Counted from the stretch's first letter, positions 17,458 through 27,396 are shown. The stretch: DNA of 64,000 nt from Burkholderia pseudomultivorans (GCF_001718415.1 NZ_CP013378.1:4216001-4280000), one strand, 5' to 3'. Notes: generated by a model from the sequence alone, not told the origin. Numbers and translations are program-made.

Positions 17458-18981
17458 TCAGCCGTTCGTCGTTGCTGCCGACGCAGGCGCCGGTGCGGCC
17501 GCCTTGTCGTAGTCCGCCGTGTCGTCCGGCGCGCGCGGCGTTTCGCCGGCCCGCTCGATCCAGCCGCCGCCGAGCGCGCGGTACAGGTCGACGAGGTTCG
17601 TCCAGCGCGCCAGCCGCGCGTTGATCAGCGACTGCTGCGCGGTGTACAGGTCCGTCTGCGCGGTCAGCACCGACAGGTAGCTGTCGACGCCGTTCTTGTA
17701 GCGCAGGTCCGACAAGTCGAAGCGACGCTGCTGCGCGTGCTCGTTGCGCTCGAGCGCGGCGATCTGCTGGTCGTACGTGCCGCGTGCGGCCAGCCCGTCC
17801 GCCACTTCGCGGAATGCCGTCTGGATCGCCTTCTCGTAGTTGGCGATCTCGATGCGCTTCTGCACGTTCGCGAGGTTCAGGTTCGCGATGTTCTGGCCAC
17901 CCTCGAAGATCGGCATCGTGATCTGCGGCGCGAACGACCACACCGCCGTGCCGGCCTTGAACAGGCCGCCGAGCGTCGGGCTGCCGGTACCGAACGCGCC
18001 CGTCAGCGAGATGCGCGGGAAGAACGCCGCGCGCGCCGCGCCGATGTTCGCGTTCGCGGCCAGCAGCGTCTGCTCGGCCTGCATCACGTCCGGGCGACGC
18101 GTCAGCAGGTCCGACGGCAGGCCCGCCGGCACATCGGTCAGCAGGTTCTGCGCATCGAGCGGCATGCCCGGCGGCAGATCGTCCGGCAGCGGCTCGCCGA
18201 TCAGCAGCACCAGCGCGTTGACGGCCTGCGCGCGCGCACGCGCCTGCGCCTGCTGGTTCGCGAGCGCCTGCTCGACGATCGTCTGCGCCTGACGCAGGTC
18301 GAGCTCGGAGCCCGTGCCGTTGTCGAACTGCAGCTTGGTCAGGTCGTACGACGCCTGCGCGGTCTTCAGCGTGTTCTCGGTGACCTTCAGCAGGTCCTCG
18401 GTCGACAGCAGCGTCAGGTACTGGTCGGCCACCTGCGACACCAGCGAGATTTCGGTGGCCTGGCGCGCATAGGAGGTCGACAGGTATTGCGCGAGCGCCT
18501 GATCCTTCAGGCTCTGCACGCGGCCGAACAGGTCGAGTTCCCACGACGCCGACAAGCCGACGTTGTAGGCGCGCGAGATGTACGGCGCACCGGTCTGCGA
18601 CAGGCCCTGCGGCACGCGCTGGATACTGCCCGTGCCCGTGCCGTCGAGCGTCGGGAACAGGCCCGCGCGCGTGATCTGGTACTGCGCGCGCGCCGCCTCG
18701 ATGTTCAGCACCGACACGCGCAGGTCGCGGTTGTTCTTCAGCGCGATCTCGATCAGCCGCTGCAGGCGCGGATCGACGAAGAATTCGCGCCAGCCGATCG
18801 CCGTCGCCTCCTGCCCGTTCGCGCTGCGCGCGCCGGCGGCGCCCGGCTGCGTCGCATAGACGCCGCCGGACGGGAACGCCTGCGACACGGGCGCGTCGGG
18901 CCGCTTGTAGTGCGGCGCCATCGTGCAGCCCGTGGCGAAGAGCGCGACTGCGATCGCAGTCAAAGCGTGTTTTTGCATCAT
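17458..18981 (-). CDS. oprB: RND efflux outer-membrane channel lipoprotein (OprB/OprM family)
   Basis: About 507-residue NodT/OprM-type outer-membrane factor. The signal peptide ends in a lipobox (FATGC, acylated Cys about residue 18) followed by TMAPHYKRP, the family hallmark. Two repeated alpha-barrel halves carry motifs such as WELDLFGRVQSLKDQALAQYL and IGAARAAFFPRISLTGAFG. It docks on the BpeAB pump to expel drugs across the outer membrane. The start is ambiguous (GTG 18984, ATG 18981 or ATG 18978); AAGGGG spacing favours 18981, giving a TGATG junction with bpeB. Confidence 0.93.
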   Translation of the reverse strand: MMQKHALTAIAVALFATGCTMAPHYKRPDAPVSQAFPSGGVYATQPGAAGARSANGQEATAIGWREFFVDPRLQRLIEIALKNNRDLRVSVLNIEAARAQYQITRAGLFPTLDGTGTGSIQRVPQGLSQTGAPYISRAYNVGLSASWELDLFGRVQSLKDQALAQYLSTSYARQATEISLVSQVADQYLTLLSTEDLLKVTENTLKTAQASYDLTKLQFDNGTGSELDLRQAQTIVEQALANQQAQARARAQAVNALVLLIGEPLPDDLPPGMPLDAQNLLTDVPAGLPSDLLTRRPDVMQAEQTLLAANANIGAARAAFFPRISLTGAFGTGSPTLGGLFKAGTAVWSFAPQITMPIFEGGQNIANLNLANVQKRIEIANYEKAIQTAFREVADGLAARGTYDQQIAALERNEHAQQRRFDLSDLRYKNGVDSYLSVLTAQTDLYTAQQSLINARLARWTNLVDLYRALGGGWIERAGETPRAPDDTADYDKAAAPAPASAATTNG

Positions 18982-21900
18982 CACTGCCCCTTGTTGCCTT
19001 CGTCGCCGTTGCCCGGCTTCTCTTCGTGGTGCGAGTGCTCCTGAGCCAGGCGCAGCGCCTCGTCGGCGTCTTCCTTCTCGCCGCTGAAGACCGCGCGGAT
19101 CTTCACGAAGAACATCGGGATCATGAAGATCGCGAGGAACGTCGCGGTGATCATCCCGCCGATCACGCCCGTGCCGATCGCGTGCTGGCTCGCCGAACCC
19201 GCACCGTTGCTGATCGCAAGCGGCATCACGCCGAGAATGAACGCGAGCGACGTCATCAGGATCGGACGCAGCCGCAGGCGCGCCGCTTCCAGCGCGGCCT
19301 CGATCGGCCCCATCTTCTCCGTCATCTGCAGTTCGCGCGCGAACTCGACGATCAGAATCGCGTTCTTCGCCGACAAGCCCACGGTGGTCAGCAGGCCGAC
19401 CTGGAAGAACACGTCGTTCTCGAGGCCGCGCATCGTCGCCGCGAGCAGTGCGCCGATCACGCCGAGCGGCACCACCATGATCACCGAGAACGGGATCGAC
19501 CAGCTTTCATACAGCGCCGCCAGACACAGGAACACGACGAGGATCGAGATCGCGTACAGGATCGGCGCCTGCGAACCGGACTGGATTTCCTGGAACGACA
19601 GGCCCGTCCACGAATAGCCGATACCGACCGGCAGCTTCTTCGCGAGCGCTTCCATCGCGGCCATCGCCTGACCGGTCGACTTGCCCGGTGCGGCCTGGCC
19701 CTGGATTTCCATCGCCGAGATACCGTTGTAACGCTCGAGCTTCGGCGAACCGTACGTCCAGTGACCGGTCGCGAACGCGCTGAACGGCACCATCCCGCCC
19801 GACCCGTTGCGCACGTACCAGACGTTCATGTCCTCCGGCGTCATCCGGAACGGCGCGTCGGCCTGCACGTACACCTTCTTGATCCGGCCGTCGATGTCGA
19901 GGAAGTTGTTCACGTACTTCGACGCCCACGCGATCGAGAACGTCTGGTCGATCGCATCCGCCGTCACGCCGAGCGCATTCGCCTTCTCGCGGTCGATGTC
20001 GACCTTGTACTGCGGCGTGTCGTTCAGGCCGTTCGGGCGCACGCCCTGCAGCGTCGGATCCTTCGCGGCCATCCCGAGCAGCTGGTTGCGCGCCGCCATC
20101 AGCGCGTCGTGGCCGAGGCCCGCGTTGTCCGTCAGCTCGAAGTCGAAGCCCGCGGCCGTGCCGAGTTCGGGAATCGACGGCGGGTTGAACGGGATCACGA
20201 TCGCGTCCTTGTAGCCCGCATAGCGTCCGAACATCCGGCCGATCAGCGCCTGGACCTTCTGGTTCGCGTGCTGACGCTGCGCGTAATCCTTCAGGCGCAC
20301 GAACACGAGACCCGAGTTCTGGCCGCGGCCCGCGAAGCTGAAGCCGTTGACCGTGAACGCGGATTCGACGATGTCCTTCTCGTCCTTCAGCAGGTAGTCG
20401 GAAATGTTCGCGAGCGTCTTCGCGGTCGTTTCCTGCGTCGAGCCCGACGGCGTCTGCACGATCACGAACATCAGGCCCTGGTCCTCATCGGGCAGGAACG
20501 ACTTCGGCAGGCGCACGAACAGCAGCCCGACCGCGACGATCACGACCAGATAGATGATCAGCCAGCGGCCCGAGCGCTTGATCACGTGGTGCACGCCGAC
20601 GTGGTACTTGTCGCGGCTCCGGTTGAACGTGCGGTTGAACCAGCCGAAGAAGCCCTTCTTCTCTTCGTGATGCCCCTGCGGGATCGGCTTGAGGATCGTC
20701 GCGCACAGCGCCGGCGTCAGAATCAACGCGACGAGCACCGACAGCACCATCGCCGACACGATCGTCAGCGAGAACTGACGATAGATCGCGCCGACCGAAC
20801 CGCCGGAGAACGCGACCGGCACGAACACCGCCGACAGCACCAGCGCCACGCCGACGAGTGCGCCGGTGATCTGGCCCATCGCCTTCCTGGTCGCCTCCTT
20901 CGGTGACAGGCCCTCTTCCGCCATCACGCGCTCGACGTTCTCCACCACCACGATCGCATCGTCCACCAGCAGACCGATCGCGAGCACGAGGCCGAACATC
21001 GACAGCGTGTTGATCGAGAAGCCCACCAGCGACATGATCGCGAACGTGCCGAGCAGCACGACCGGCACCGCGATCGTCGGGATGATCGTCGCCCGCAGGT
21101 TCTGCAGGAACAGATACATCACGAGGAACACCAGCACGATACCTTCGAGCAGCGTCTTGACCACTTCCTCGATCGACAGCTTCACGAACGGCGTCGTGTC
21201 GTACGGGTACTTCACGACGAGACCGTGCGGGAAGTACGGCGTCAGCTCGTCGATCTTCGCGCGCACGGCCTTCGCGGTCGCCAGCGCGTTCGCGTTGGTC
21301 GCGAGCTGGATACCGAGCGCCGCGGTCGGCTGACCGTTGTACTTCGTGTCGAAGTTGTAGTTTTCGCCGCCGAGGCCGATCTGCGCGACGTCCTTCAGGC
21401 GCACCTGCGAACCGTCCTGGTTGACCTTCAGCAGGATGTTGCCGAACTGCTCGGGCGTCTGCAGCAGCGTCGATTCGGTGATCGTCGCCTGCAGCACGGT
21501 GCCCGGCTTGGCCGGCGTGCCGCCGATCTGGCCGCCCGCGATCTGCACGTTCTGTGCGGTGATCGCGGTCGTCACGTCGACCGGCGTGAGGCCGTAGTTC
21601 GTCAGGCGGGTCGGGTCGAGCCAGATCCGCATCGCGTACTGCGAGCCGAACAGCGTGACGGTACCGACGCCGTTCAGGCGGCTGATCGGGTCCTTCACGT
21701 GCGACGCCACGTAGTTCGCGAGGTCGTACTTGTTCATGCTGCCGTCTTCGGAGTTGAAGGCGAGCACCAGCAGGAAGCTGCTGCTCGACTTCGTCACCGA
21801 CAGGCCCAGCTGCTGCACGACCTGCGGCAGGATCGGCGTGGCGAGCGACAGCTTGTTCTGCACCTGCACCTGCGCGATGTCGGCATTGGTGCCCGGCGCG

Positions 21901-22181
21901 AACGTGAGCGTGATCGTCGCGTTGCCCGAGTCGTCACTCGTCGACGACATGTACAGGAAGTTGTCGAGGCCGCTCATCTGCTGCTCGATCACCTGCGTCA
22001 CCGTGTCTTCCACCGTCTTCGCGGAAGCGCCCGGGTAGTTCGCGGTGATCTGGATCGATGGCGGCGCGATCGTCGGATACTGCGCGATCGGCAGCGTGAA
22101 GATCGCCGCAACCCCGGCCAGCATCAGGATGATGGCGATCACCCACGCGAAGATCGGGCGATCGATAAAAAACTTTGCCAT
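18981..22181 (-). CDS. bpeB: RND multidrug efflux pump, inner-membrane transporter (BpeB/AcrB type)
   Basis: 1066-residue HAE1-family transporter that exchanges protons for drugs. It opens with [19 protein letters not shown]4 contains the paired Asp proton relay ([18 protein letters not shown]); the periplasmic porter domain includes the switch-loop region and [17 protein letters not shown]. Length is normal for AcrB (about 1050), with an acidic/His C-terminal tail ([14 protein letters not shown]). Second gene of bpeA-bpeB-oprB. In B. pseudomallei and B. cenocepacia this family exports aminoglycosides, macrolides or quorum signals; the range here is unknown. Confidence 0.96.
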   Translation of the reverse strand: MAKFFIDRPIFAWVIAIILMLAGVAAIFTLPIAQYPTIAPPSIQITANYPGASAKTVEDTVTQVIEQQMSGLDNFLYMSSTSDDSGNATITLTFAPGTNADIAQVQVQNKLSLATPILPQVVQQLGLSVTKSSSSFLLVLAFNSEDGSMNKYDLANYVASHVKDPISRLNGVGTVTLFGSQYAMRIWLDPTRLTNYGLTPVDVTTAITAQNVQIAGGQIGGTPAKPGTVLQATITESTLLQTPEQFGNILLKVNQDGSQVRLKDVAQIGLGGENYNFDTKYNGQPTAALGIQLATNANALATAKAVRAKIDELTPYFPHGLVVKYPYDTTPFVKLSIEEVVKTLLEGIVLVFLVMYLFLQNLRATIIPTIAVPVVLLGTFAIMSLVGFSINTLSMFGLVLAIGLLVDDAIVVVENVERVMAEEGLSPKEATRKAMGQITGALVGVALVLSAVFVPVAFSGGSVGAIYRQFSLTIVSAMVLSVLVALILTPALCATILKPIPQGHHEEKKGFFGWFNRTFNRSRDKYHVGVHHVIKRSGRWLIIYLVVIVAVGLLFVRLPKSFLPDEDQGLMFVIVQTPSGSTQETTAKTLANISDYLLKDEKDIVESAFTVNGFSFAGRGQNSGLVFVRLKDYAQRQHANQKVQALIGRMFGRYAGYKDAIVIPFNPPSIPELGTAAGFDFELTDNAGLGHDALMAARNQLLGMAAKDPTLQGVRPNGLNDTPQYKVDIDREKANALGVTADAIDQTFSIAWASKYVNNFLDIDGRIKKVYVQADAPFRMTPEDMNVWYVRNGSGGMVPFSAFATGHWTYGSPKLERYNGISAMEIQGQAAPGKSTGQAMAAMEALAKKLPVGIGYSWTGLSFQEIQSGSQAPILYAISILVVFLCLAALYESWSIPFSVIMVVPLGVIGALLAATMRGLENDVFFQVGLLTTVGLSAKNAILIVEFARELQMTEKMGPIEAALEAARLRLRPILMTSLAFILGVMPLAISNGAGSASQHAIGTGVIGGMITATFLAIFMIPMFFVKIRAVFSGEKEDADEALRLAQEHSHHEEKPGNGDEGNKGQ

Positions 22182-22196
22182 GAAACAGGCCCCCTG

Positions 22197-23483
22197 TTAT
22201 TGCGCGCTCGACGCAGCGGCAGCGCTCGCCGGAGCGGCGCCCGATGCAGCTGCGCCCGATGCAGCTGCGCCCGACGCGGCGGCGCCGGAGCCGGCGGCGG
22301 CCGGCGCGGCGGTGGCAGCTGCACCGGAGGCGGCGCCCGCGGCCGGCGCGAGCTGCGCCTGCACCGACTTCACGGTCGCACCCGGACGCACCTTGTCGAC
22401 GCCCTGCACGATCACGCGGTCGCCCGCCTCCAGGCCGCCTTCGACGATCCAGTTCGGCCCCTGCATGCCCGAGGTCTTCAGCGTGCGCGTCTCGACCTTG
22501 TTGCTCGCGTTGACGACCAGCGCGACCGGCTGGCCCTTCTGGTCGTGCGTGACGCCGATCTGCGGCACCAGGAACGCGCCTTCGTTCACGCCTTCCTCGA
22601 TCCGTGCGCGCACGAACATGCCCGGCAGCAGCACGCGGCCCGGGTTCGGGAACACCGCGCGGATCGTCACCGAGCCCGTCGTCTGGTCGACCGTCACGTC
22701 CGAGAACTGCAGCTTGCCCTGCTCCGAGTACGTCTTGCCGTCCTCGAGGATCAGCGACACCTTCGCCGCGCCCGGGCCGCTCGTCTTCAGCTTGCCGCTC
22801 TGCACGTCCTGGCGCAGCTTCAGCCCGTCGAGGCTCGACTGCGTCAGGTCGACGTAGACCGGATCGAGCTGCTGCACGGTCGACATCAGCGTCGCCTGGC
22901 TGGCCTGCACGTAGGCGCCCGGCGTGACCTGCGAAATGCCGACGCGGCCGGTGATCGGCGACACGACGTCGGTGTAGCCGAGGTTGATCTGCGCGGTGTC
23001 GACCGACGCCTTGCCGGCTGCGACGTCCGCCGCGGCCTGCCCTTGCGCGGCCACCGCGTTGTCGTAGTCCTGCTTGCTGACCGCGTTCGCGGCCACCAGC
23101 ACCTTGTAGCGCGCGACCAGCGCGTTCTGCGTGGCCAGGTTCGCCTGCGCCTTCGCGAGCGTCGCCTTCGCGCTGTTCAGCGCGGCGACGTACGGCGCCG
23201 GATCGATCTTGTAGAGGCGCTGGCCGGCCTTGACGTCGCTGCCCTCGGTGAATTCGCGGCGCAGCACGATGCCGTCGACCCGCGCGCGCACCTGCGCGAC
23301 GAGGAAGGCACTGGTGCGGCCCGGCAGTTCGGTGAACACCGGTACGGCTTGCGGCTGGACGGTGACGACGCCGACTTCCGGCGTTTGCGGCGGCGGTGCC
23401 GATTCTTTTTTGCCGCACGCGGCCAGGAAAACGGCGGCCGTCGCGACAGTGATTAAGCGGTATGGAACCCGTTCGACGCGCAT
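22197..23483 (-). CDS. bpeA: RND efflux periplasmic adaptor lipoprotein (BpeA/AcrA type)
   Basis: 428-residue membrane-fusion protein linking BpeB to OprB. A lipobox AAVFLAACGKKES places the acylated Cys near residue 22. The barrel-sandwich halves are VRARVDGIVLRREFTEGSDVKAGQRLYKIDP and NLGYTDVVSPITGRVG, separated by the alpha-hairpin. I start at ATG 23483 (MRVERVPYR), with AAGAGG 7-9 nt upstream. The C-terminal ~45 residues are an Ala/Ser/Gly/Pro tail encoded partly by a 15-bp repeat. Gene order, 15-bp spacing to bpeB and the divergent regulator support the assignment. Confidence 0.93.
   Translation of the reverse strand: MRVERVPYRLITVATAAVFLAACGKKESAPPPQTPEVGVVTVQPQAVPVFTELPGRTSAFLVAQVRARVDGIVLRREFTEGSDVKAGQRLYKIDPAPYVAALNSAKATLAKAQANLATQNALVARYKVLVAANAVSKQDYDNAVAAQGQAAADVAAGKASVDTAQINLGYTDVVSPITGRVGISQVTPGAYVQASQATLMSTVQQLDPVYVDLTQSSLDGLKLRQDVQSGKLKTSGPGAAKVSLILEDGKTYSEQGKLQFSDVTVDQTTGSVTIRAVFPNPGRVLLPGMFVRARIEEGVNEGAFLVPQIGVTHDQKGQPVALVVNASNKVETRTLKTSGMQGPNWIVEGGLEAGDRVIVQGVDKVRPGATVKSVQAQLAPAAGAASGAAATAAPAAAGSGAAASGAAASGAAASGAAPASAAAASSAQ
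22241..22285. repeat. 15-bp tandem repeat in the 3' end of bpeA
   Basis: Two exact copies of GATGCAGCTGCGCCC and a third diverged copy, preceded by related sequence. They encode SGAAA/ASGAA-type pentapeptides in the low-complexity C terminus of the adaptor. Unit length is a multiple of three, so copy-number change would alter tail length without breaking the frame. Confidence 0.75.
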
Positions 23484-23878
23484 GGAGCGACCTCTTGTAT
23501 AACCAATGGAATGAGTGCAGCGCCCGACCGGAGCGCAACACGGATGCGCCTCGCGGCGCAGATCGAACACCTGAATTACTGGACTGCTGGATACAGCAAG
23601 CGGCACGAAACCTCCGTGCCGACAAGTGCCGCGAACTTGCGAACTGCTACTTTGGCGGGAATCAGCAGAGTGGGATATTAACTGATTGCCACTTGGGTCA
23701 TTCGATCGTAGGGTGGTATTGTATATACATTCACGAATGTATGTAAAAAGACCGTCCGCGCACTGCCAGGCGCCAAGTCTTACGAATTATTACCAGTCGC
23801 AAGCATAGCCCGTTAGCGTGCGCGCGGCGAGGGTTCGTGACCCTGTTTATCACCTACCGATTCCATTCAGGCCTGCAC
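23484..23878. other. Divergent control region of bpeAB-oprB and bpeR
   Basis: 395 bp with markedly lower GC near its middle. It holds the AcrR-type operator (23722-23745) overlapping a leftward -10 TACAAT (23723-23718). The bpeAB-oprB transcript would have a leader of about 230 nt. No gene is evident; an open frame at 23462-23746 on the plus strand has no recognisable product. Confidence 0.7.
23722..23745. promoter_or_regulatory. AcrR/BpeR-type operator
   Basis: 24-bp near-palindrome centred on TACATTC-AC-GAATGTA (23726-23741), with 11 of 12 base pairs symmetric around the centre apart from the middle. From memory of the E. coli acrAB operator (TACATACATT-TGTG-AATGTATGTA) the reverse strand here differs at only two positions. 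The adjacent regulator has almost the same recognition helix as E. coli AcrR. The site overlaps the predicted leftward promoter, so binding should repress the pump. Confidence 0.85.
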
Positions 23879-24520
23879 ATGGTCAGACGCACCAAGGAGG
23901 AGGCACTCGAGACGCGCAACCGCATTCTCGACGCAGCCGAACACGTGTTCTTCGAGAAGGGCGTGTCCCACACGTCGCTTGCGGACATCGCGCAGCATGC
24001 CGGCGTCACGCGCGGCGCGATCTACTGGCATTTCGCGAACAAGAGCGACCTGTTCGACGCGATGTTCGACCGCGTGCTGCTGCCGCTCGACGAGCTGAAG
24101 ACGATGCCGATCGACGCGCCGGGCGGCAATCCGCTCGACAAGGTCCGCAAGATCCTGATCTGGTGCCTGCTCGGCGTGCAGCGCGACTCGCAGCTGCGGC
24201 GCGTGTTCAGCATCCTGTTCATGAAATGCGAGTACGTCGCCGACATGGAGCCGCTGCTGCTGCGCAATCGCGCGGGCATGAGCGAGGCGCTGCACGCGAT
24301 CGACGCCGATCTCGCCGCGGCCGTGCGGCTCAGGCTGCTGCCCGACCGGCTCGACACCTGGCGCGCGACGCTGATGCTGCACGCGCTGATCAGCGGCTTC
24401 GTGCGCGACATGCTGATGCTGCCCGACGAAATCGACGCGGAGCGGCACGCGGAAAAGCTGGTCGACAGCTGCTTCGACATGCTGCGCCTCAGCCCCGCCA
24501 TGCTGAAGGAAGGCGACTGA
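23879..24520 (+). CDS. bpeR: TetR/AcrR-family repressor of the efflux operon
   Basis: 213-residue TetR-family regulator. The helix-turn-helix GVSHTSLADIAQHAGVTRGAIYWHFANKSDLF is nearly that of E. coli AcrR, and the N-terminal RTKEEALETRNRILDAA also matches. The C-terminal ligand-binding half is divergent, as usual. I start at ATG 23879 (MVRRTKEEA), where alignment to AcrR begins; the upstream start at 23837 adds an unrelated segment. Divergent from bpeA across the AcrR-type operator, so it should repress both units and be relieved by pump substrates. Confidence 0.94.
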   Translation: MVRRTKEEALETRNRILDAAEHVFFEKGVSHTSLADIAQHAGVTRGAIYWHFANKSDLFDAMFDRVLLPLDELKTMPIDAPGGNPLDKVRKILIWCLLGVQRDSQLRRVFSILFMKCEYVADMEPLLLRNRAGMSEALHAIDADLAAAVRLRLLPDRLDTWRATLMLHALISGFVRDMLMLPDEIDAERHAEKLVDSCFDMLRLSPAMLKEGD

Positions 24521-24678
24521 GCGTCCGGTCGCCGCCCGCGCTCCGCCGCGCGCGGCGCGCCGGGCGATTTGCCGCCCGGCCGACGAGCCGGCCCGCGCCG
24601 GGGCGGTCCGCCCTCGCCAGCCATGGCCCGGTCTCCATTCTTCGCTAGAATCGGGCCATTCCGTTCCCGGAGCCCGCC

Positions 24679-25689
24679 ATGGCCGCCGTTTCGCCGGTGT
24701 CACCCGTTTCGCCGCCCGCCCCGACCGTCGTCGCCGTGATCGCGTACGACGGCATCAGCCCGTTCCACCTGTCGGTTCCGTCGGTCGTGTTCGGCAAGGA
24801 GCGCGATGCGGCCGGGACGCCCGCCTTCGAGTTCCGCGTGTGCTCGGCCGAACGCGGCCCGCTCGCGACGACGGGCGGCTTCACGATCGTCGCGCCGTAC
24901 ACGCTCGACGGGCTGCTCGACGCGGACATCGTGATCGTGCCGAGCTGGCGCGACGAGGCCGAAACGCCGCCCGACGTGCTGCTCGACGCCGTGCGCGCGG
25001 CCGCCGCACGCGGCGCGCAACTGGTCGGCCTGTGCCTCGGCGCGTACGTGCTGGCCGCGGCCGGGCTGCTCGACGGCCGCCCGGCCACGACGCACTGGGC
25101 ATGGGCCGACGATTTCGCGCAGCGCTTTCCGCGCGTGAAGCTCGATCCCGACGTGCTGTACGTCGACGACGGCAACCTGATGACGTCGGCCGGCACGGCC
25201 GCGGGGCTCGACTGCTGCCTGCACGTCGTGCGGCGCCGCTTCGGCTCGGAGGCCGCGAACCGGATCGCGCGCCGCCTCGTGATCCCGCCGCACCGCCAGG
25301 GCGGGCAGGCGCAATACGTGCCGCAGCCGGTCGCCGCGCACCCGCGCGACACCCGGCTCGCGGGCCTGCTCGACTGGGTGCGCGCGCATCTCGACGCCGC
25401 GCACAGCGTCGATTCGCTCGCCGCGCGCGTGCTGATGAGCCGGCGCACGTTCACGCGCCACTTCCGCCAGGCGACCGGCACGACCGTCACCGCATGGCTG
25501 CAGGCCGAACGGCTCGCGCGTGCGCAGCATCTGCTGGAAACCACCGGACAGTCGATCGACGCGATCGCGCAGGCGGCCGGCTACGGATCGAGCGTGTCGC
25601 TGCGCCAGCATTTCGCCGGCGCGCTCGGCACGTCGCCATCCGCCTATCGAAGGGAGTTTCGCGGCGCCGGCCCCGACGCGCCACGGTAA
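24679..25689 (+). CDS. GlxA/FtrA-family AraC-type transcriptional regulator
   Basis: 336-residue regulator with two parts: an N-terminal DJ-1/PfpI-like domain (VVAVIAYDGISPFHLSVPSVVFG; nucleophile-elbow-like VGLCLGAYVLAAAGLLDGRPATTHW) and a C-terminal AraC DNA-binding domain with two helix-turn-helices (SLAARVLMSRRTFTRHFRQATG and IDAIAQAAGYGSSVSLRQHF). The first residues include a VSP triplet repeat. Such proteins often control amine or amino-acid related genes; no target is evident. It begins 158 bp after bpeR and is probably independent. Confidence 0.9.
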   Translation: MAAVSPVSPVSPPAPTVVAVIAYDGISPFHLSVPSVVFGKERDAAGTPAFEFRVCSAERGPLATTGGFTIVAPYTLDGLLDADIVIVPSWRDEAETPPDVLLDAVRAAAARGAQLVGLCLGAYVLAAAGLLDGRPATTHWAWADDFAQRFPRVKLDPDVLYVDDGNLMTSAGTAAGLDCCLHVVRRRFGSEAANRIARRLVIPPHRQGGQAQYVPQPVAAHPRDTRLAGLLDWVRAHLDAAHSVDSLAARVLMSRRTFTRHFRQATGTTVTAWLQAERLARAQHLLETTGQSIDAIAQAAGYGSSVSLRQHFAGALGTSPSAYRREFRGAGPDAPR

Positions 25690-25737
25690 AGGCCGCCGCA
25701 CCGGCAGCCCGGCGAGATGCAGCCGGCGGCCGTTTGC

Positions 25738-26445
25738 TCAGCCGCCGTTGAACCAGCGCGCCGCGTAGAGCAGCAGCGCGACGAACACGATCATCGCCGC
25801 CCACGCCCAGACCGGCACCGTACCCGGTTCGCGATGATGCAGCGCACTGGCCGCACGGCCGCCCAGCGCGCCGCCGAGGTGCGGCGACGGCGAACGCCTG
25901 GTCGCGGCCGTCAGCGCCGCGGGCCGCAGAAACACATGCTGGCGTCGTGGCGCGGCCGAGCGCGCGCGATTCGGCGCGAGACCATGCTTCGCCTGCACGA
26001 CCGCGCAGAATTCGCGGAAGAAATCGTCGGTCCACTCGCGCAGCGCGTTCTCGATCTGCCGGGCCGGCAGCTCGGCGAGCGGACCGCTGGCGGTGGCCCA
26101 CACCACGTAGTCGATGCGCGTCGCGTCCGCGTCGCCGTCCGGCCGCAGCACCAGTTCGACCTGGCCGCGCAGCACGCCGAGGCCGTCGGCGCGCGCCTTG
26201 AAATTCAGCACGCGGCGCGGCTGCCCCTCCGCATCGCCCTGCTCGCCCGCGACATGCACGCGCACGTCGTAGCGCGCGCGCAGCGGGCCGAGCGGCACCG
26301 TGATCGTCAACGCGAATTCGCCGTCCGCGAGCTTCGCGAACGACTCGCAATGGTCGAAGCTCGCCCGCAGCAGCGCGAGGTCGTCGAACGCGTCCCGCAC
26401 GACGGCCGGCGCCAGCGAGACGCTCAACGTGTCGTTCAGCTCCAT
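25738..26445 (-). CDS. CoxG-like SRPBCC-domain membrane protein
   Basis: 235-residue protein. Residues 1-150 form a CoxG/SRPBCC domain (MELNDTLSVSLAPAVVRDAFDDLALLRASFDHCESF, then ITVPLGPLRARYDVRVHV). A linker leads to a single C-terminal transmembrane helix (VWAWAAMIVFVALLLYAARW). CoxG proteins anchor CO-dehydrogenase maturation factors in some bacteria, but no cox genes are present, so the role is open. Start ATG 26445 has GGGAGG upstream; the longer frame adds an arginine-rich leader. The DUF427 gene lies 19 bp upstream, likely co-transcribed. Confidence 0.8.
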   Translation of the reverse strand: MELNDTLSVSLAPAVVRDAFDDLALLRASFDHCESFAKLADGEFALTITVPLGPLRARYDVRVHVAGEQGDAEGQPRRVLNFKARADGLGVLRGQVELVLRPDGDADATRIDYVVWATASGPLAELPARQIENALREWTDDFFREFCAVVQAKHGLAPNRARSAAPRRQHVFLRPAALTAATRRSPSPHLGGALGGRAASALHHREPGTVPVWAWAAMIVFVALLLYAARWFNGG

Positions 26446-26464
26446 GATGCCTCCCCGATCCGCG

Positions 26465-26824
26465 TCAGGACGTCTCGACGAGACTGTCGACCCGCGCGGC
26501 ATCGAAAGCGACGTAGCGCGCGAGCGCCAGCGCGGCCGCCTCCGGTTCCTCGTAACTCCATGCGGCGTTCTCGATCACGCCGTCTTCCGTCTGCAAGTCG
26601 AAATGGACAGCGGTGCCCTTCAGCGGGCAGGCCGTCGTCATGCTCGACTTCACGAGCCTGCGCATGTTGACGTCGCCGCGCGGCAGATAGTGGACGTCCG
26701 GCAGCCCCGCTTCGCGCACGGTCAGGGCGCCCTGCGAATCGGCGTACGTGATGCCGCGATGGATCACGCGCACGCGATGGCGGTTCGGCACGATCTCGAG
26801 GCGGGCGTCGGTTGCGTCGGACAT
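26465..26824 (-). CDS. DUF427-domain protein
   Basis: 119-residue single-domain protein with the DUF427 pattern: a strand with VRVIHRGITYADSQGALTVREAGLPDVHYLPRGDV, then TTACPLKGTAVHFDL and WSYEEPEAAALALARYVAFDAARVD. The fold is a small beta-tent; the biochemical role of the family is not established. The start ATG 26824 has GGAGAA upstream. It forms a likely pair with the CoxG-like gene downstream. Confidence 0.88.
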   Translation of the reverse strand: MSDATDARLEIVPNRHRVRVIHRGITYADSQGALTVREAGLPDVHYLPRGDVNMRRLVKSSMTTACPLKGTAVHFDLQTEDGVIENAAWSYEEPEAAALALARYVAFDAARVDSLVETS

Positions 26825-26869
26825 CGTTTCTCCTTCGGGCGGCCCGGCACGCGAGCCGGGCGCAGGAAA

Positions 26870-26901
26870 CGAAAAAGCCACGGCGCGAACGCCGTGGCTT
26901 T
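26870..26901 (-). terminator. Intrinsic terminator after the small secreted protein gene
   Basis: 12-bp perfect stem AAAGCCACGGCG (26874-26885) / CGCCGTGGCTTT (26890-26901), loop CGAA (a stable tetraloop). On the minus strand it is followed by TTTTTC. It separates the 26959-27396 gene from the DUF427 pair. Confidence 0.88.
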
Positions 26902-26958
26902 CATTATGGGCGAAACTTCGTCCGATTGCGCGGCCCGGCCGGGGCCGCGCACGGCAGG

Positions 26959-27396
26959 CTACTGCGCGCTCCACTGGAATGCGGCTTTCGCGCCGCCCTT
27001 TGCGCCGACCGTGACGGCGCGCGATTCGTCGTTGCCCTGATACGACGCATGCACCGTATACCGTCCCGGCGGCAGCTTCACGAGCATGTACGGCCCGCGC
27101 GCATCGGTTTTCAGCAGTTCGGCGCCCTTGCCGTCGACGATCCGCACGTGGACGTCGGACAGGAACTCGCCGCCCTTGCCGGTGAAGCGCAGCGCCAGCG
27201 GCCAGCTCGCCTCGTTGCGCTGGAACGCCGTCGATTCGTCCAGCCCGACGCCGCCCGACACGAAGCTGACATCGCCCTGCTGGCGCGCGGCGGGCAAGCC
27301 GTCCGACTGCGCGTACGCGCCGGTCGCGCCGGCTGCGAGACCGGCGGCCAACGCCGCGGCGACGGCAAATCGGGACACGTTGCGTAGATATTGCAT
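26959..27396 (-). CDS. Small secreted carboxypeptidase-regulatory-like protein
   Basis: 145-residue exported protein with a signal peptide ending near TGAYAQ (about residue 29). The mature part is a beta-sandwich of the transthyretin-like or carboxypeptidase-regulatory kind: LRFTGKGGEFLSDVHVRIVDGKGAELLKTDARGPYMLVKLPPGRYTVHASYQG. Such domains are usually binding or structural. It starts at ATG 27396, 107 bp after htrA on the same strand, and has its own terminator. No specific function can be given. Confidence 0.8.
   Translation of the reverse strand: MQYLRNVSRFAVAAALAAGLAAGATGAYAQSDGLPAARQQGDVSFVSGGVGLDESTAFQRNEASWPLALRFTGKGGEFLSDVHVRIVDGKGAELLKTDARGPYMLVKLPPGRYTVHASYQGNDESRAVTVGAKGGAKAAFQWSAQ

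Noticed and set aside
24559..24580. GC hairpin GCCGGGCG/CGCCCGGC after bpeR as a terminator
   Set aside because: No following T-tract; GC-rich inverted repeats of this length occur by chance here.
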